Positions 5,623-6,864 of a DNA stretch of 6,864 bases are shown here, in pieces. Numbering within the stretch: position 1 is the stretch's first letter; each line of letters starts with the position of its first letter. A program made the translations under genes and the position numbers. The stretch is from Microbacteriaceae bacterium UBA963 (lineage in GTDB: Bacteria; Actinomycetota; Actinomycetes; Actinomycetales; Microbacteriaceae), in NCBI GenBank assembly GCA_002292955.1, contig DBCH01000101.1, positions 1-6,864 on the forward strand. The letters are read 5' to 3'. Under the pieces are notes generated by a model. It was not told the origin of the DNA and did no database searches. It saw only the letters and a program-made list of their open reading frames with translations.

Positions 5623-6864
5623 GTGACGAAACGCATCCTCATTGCCGACCTGCCCGCAACCCCCGAAGGACCCGTATCGGTCTCCGGCTGGGTCGACACG
5701 GTGCGCGACCAAAAGAAGGTGCAGTTCGTCGTGCTCCGCGATGAGTCCGGTGCCGCGCAGTTGGTGCACCCTCGCAGCGAAGAGACCGACCCCATTGCCG
5801 AGACCATCTCCGGCCTCGCCGCCGGAACCTTTCTCACAGTCACGGGCGAACTCAAACTCGATGAGCGCGTCAAGCTCGGTGGGCTCGAAATCAAGGTTGA
5901 CGGCATCGTCGTGGCCGGAGCCGCCATTGCGGAGACTCCCATCGCCGACGACACGAGCATCGATAAGCGTCTTGACTGGCGTTTCATCGACCTGCGCACC
6001 GCGCGCAACAACCTCATGTTCCGCGTGCAGACCACCATGGAGCACGCCATGCGCTGCTACTGGATTGACCGCGGGTACATCGAGATTCACACCCCGAAAC
6101 TCATGGCCAGCGCTTCCGAATCGCACGCCGAGCTGTTCCAGCTCGAGTACTTCGAAACCACGGCGTACCTCGCCCAGAGCCCCCAGTTCTACAAGCAGAT
6201 GGCGCAGAGCGCCGGTTTCGGAAAGGTCTTTGAGATTGGTCCCGTTTTTCGCGCCGACCCGTCGTTCACGTCTCGTCACGCCACGGAGTTCATCAGCGTT
6301 GATGCCGAACTGAGCTGGATCGACAGCCACGAAGACGTGATGGCCATGCAGGAAGAACTGCTGGTCGCCGCGCTGTCCGCAGTTAAAGAAAAGCACGGCG
6401 ATGCCATCAAGGAACTCTTCGACGTCGACGTCACCGTGCCGGCCATTCCGTTCCCCCGCATCCCGCTCGCCGAAGCCAAGCGCATTGTTGCCGAGCGCGG
6501 CTACGAAGTTCCCCGCGACGACGAAGACATGGATCCGGAGGGCGAGCGTCAAATTGCCGACTACGCTGCCGAGGAGCTTGGCCACGAGTTCGTGTTTCTC
6601 ACCGACTACGCCGCGAACATCCGCCCGTTCTATCACATGCGCCACGACGACAATCCGGCGCTCACCAAGAGCTACGACCTCATCTGGAACGGAACCGAGA
6701 TCACGACGGGTGCGCAGCGCGAACACCGCATCGAGGTGCTCGAAGCGCAGGCGCGCGAAAAGGGGCTCGACCCCGAGGGCCTCGGGTTCTACCTCGACTT
6801 CTTCCGCTACGGCGTTCCCCCGCACGGAGGATTCGGCATGGGACTCTCCCGCATGCTGATGCTG
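5623..6864 (+). CDS. aspS: archaeal-type aspartyl-tRNA synthetase (AspS2, likely aspartate--tRNA(Asn/Asp) ligase), C-terminus outside window
   Basis: Class IIb synthetase that charges tRNA(Asp), and possibly tRNA(Asn), with aspartate. All 414 visible codons are open; the family is about 430-440 residues long, so roughly 20 are missing. It is the short archaeal/eukaryotic type, without the large GAD insertion of ordinary bacterial AspRS (about 590 residues). The OB-fold anticodon domain covers 1-105 (GWVDTVRDQKK at 22-32). The catalytic domain has motif 1 around YIEIHTPKL (152-160), flipping loop ASASESHAELF (162-172), QSPQ (185-188), motif 2 FEIGPVFRAD (203-212, R210) and motif 3 GGFGMGLSR (402-410, R410). 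The start is GTG (MTKRILIADL). TTG at 5614 is an in-frame alternative with an AAAGG site 5 nt upstream, and the frame stays open further up, including a GTG at 5515, but that stretch is repeat DNA. D25 occupies a specificity position (see findings), so tRNA discrimination is uncertain. The enzyme identity is very secure. Confidence 0.95.
   Translation, partial: MTKRILIADLPATPEGPVSVSGWVDTVRDQKKVQFVVLRDESGAAQLVHPRSEETDPIAETISGLAAGTFLTVTGELKLDERVKLGGLEIKVDGIVVAGAAIAETPIADDTSIDKRLDWRFIDLRTARNNLMFRVQTTMEHAMRCYWIDRGYIEIHTPKLMASASESHAELFQLEYFETTAYLAQSPQFYKQMAQSAGFGKVFEIGPVFRADPSFTSRHATEFISVDAELSWIDSHEDVMAMQEELLVAALSAVKEKHGDAIKELFDVDVTVPAIPFPRIPLAEAKRIVAERGYEVPRDDEDMDPEGERQIADYAAEELGHEFVFLTDYAANIRPFYHMRHDDNPALTKSYDLIWNGTEITTGAQREHRIEVLEAQAREKGLDPEGLGFYLDFFRYGVPPHGGFGMGLSRMLML

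Noticed and set aside
6203..6262. Degenerate motif 2 in AspRS (FRAD instead of FRAE)
   Set aside because: Asp after FRA, followed by PSFTSRH, is as I recall the normal form in bacterial members of this AspRS type, and the catalytic Arg is kept, so it is not a sign of inactivation.
5554..6825. A 423-codon open frame on the minus strand opposite aspS
   Set aside because: It is a shadow frame produced by the GNC-rich codon pattern of aspS. Its translation shows no recognisable domain, while the plus strand encodes a clear AspRS throughout.

Overview
The window looks like a chromosomal segment from a high-GC actinobacterium, most likely of the family Microbacteriaceae. Four things point there: the GC-rich codon use; an o-succinylbenzoate synthase of actinobacterial type; the gene order phosphoglycerate-mutase-like phosphatase - TlpA/ResA thioredoxin - CcdA - ResB - CcsB, which as I recall matches the Mycobacterium tuberculosis Rv0525-Rv0529 block; and an archaeal-type aspartyl-tRNA synthetase next to a dispersed repeat (GGTTTCGATACG ... 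CTACTCAACC) that I associate with Microbacteriaceae intergenic regions. The genus cannot be fixed from this sequence.

Layout. Positions 1-820 (+) hold the C-terminal part of menC (menaquinone biosynthesis), whose start lies before the window. It runs tail to tail into a five-gene minus-strand operon (5412 down to 817). In transcription order this operon encodes a histidine phosphatase, a lipoprotein thioredoxin of the ResA/TlpA type, CcdA, ResB and CcsB. Every junction in the operon overlaps (4, 4, 26 and 8 nt). The stop codons of menC and ccsB also overlap, so no intergenic space or intrinsic terminator separates the converging transcripts. Positions 5413-5622 are the only real intergenic region. 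It is divergent, carries candidate promoters for both sides and contains a degenerate 34-bp tandem repeat with hairpin potential. From 5623 (+) to the end of the window runs aspS, coding for an archaeal-type AspRS that is cut off at its C-terminus by the window end.

How the genes work together. CcdA, the ResA-like thioredoxin, ResB and CcsB form a complete System II (Ccs) cytochrome c maturation set. CcdA carries reductant across the membrane, the thioredoxin keeps the apocytochrome CXXCH thiols reduced, and ResB/CcsB export haem and attach it. MenC makes menaquinone, the quinol that feeds the cytochrome bc branch of the respiratory chain, so the neighbourhood is respiratory in theme. The phosphatase is a conserved but functionally unassigned companion. 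AspS belongs to translation and is probably unrelated.

I found no mobile element, CRISPR array, tRNA/rRNA gene or clearly new multi-gene system. The features that ordinary annotation would miss are the 34-bp repeat array between divergent promoters, the probable leaderless starts there, and the anticodon-domain residues of the AspRS.
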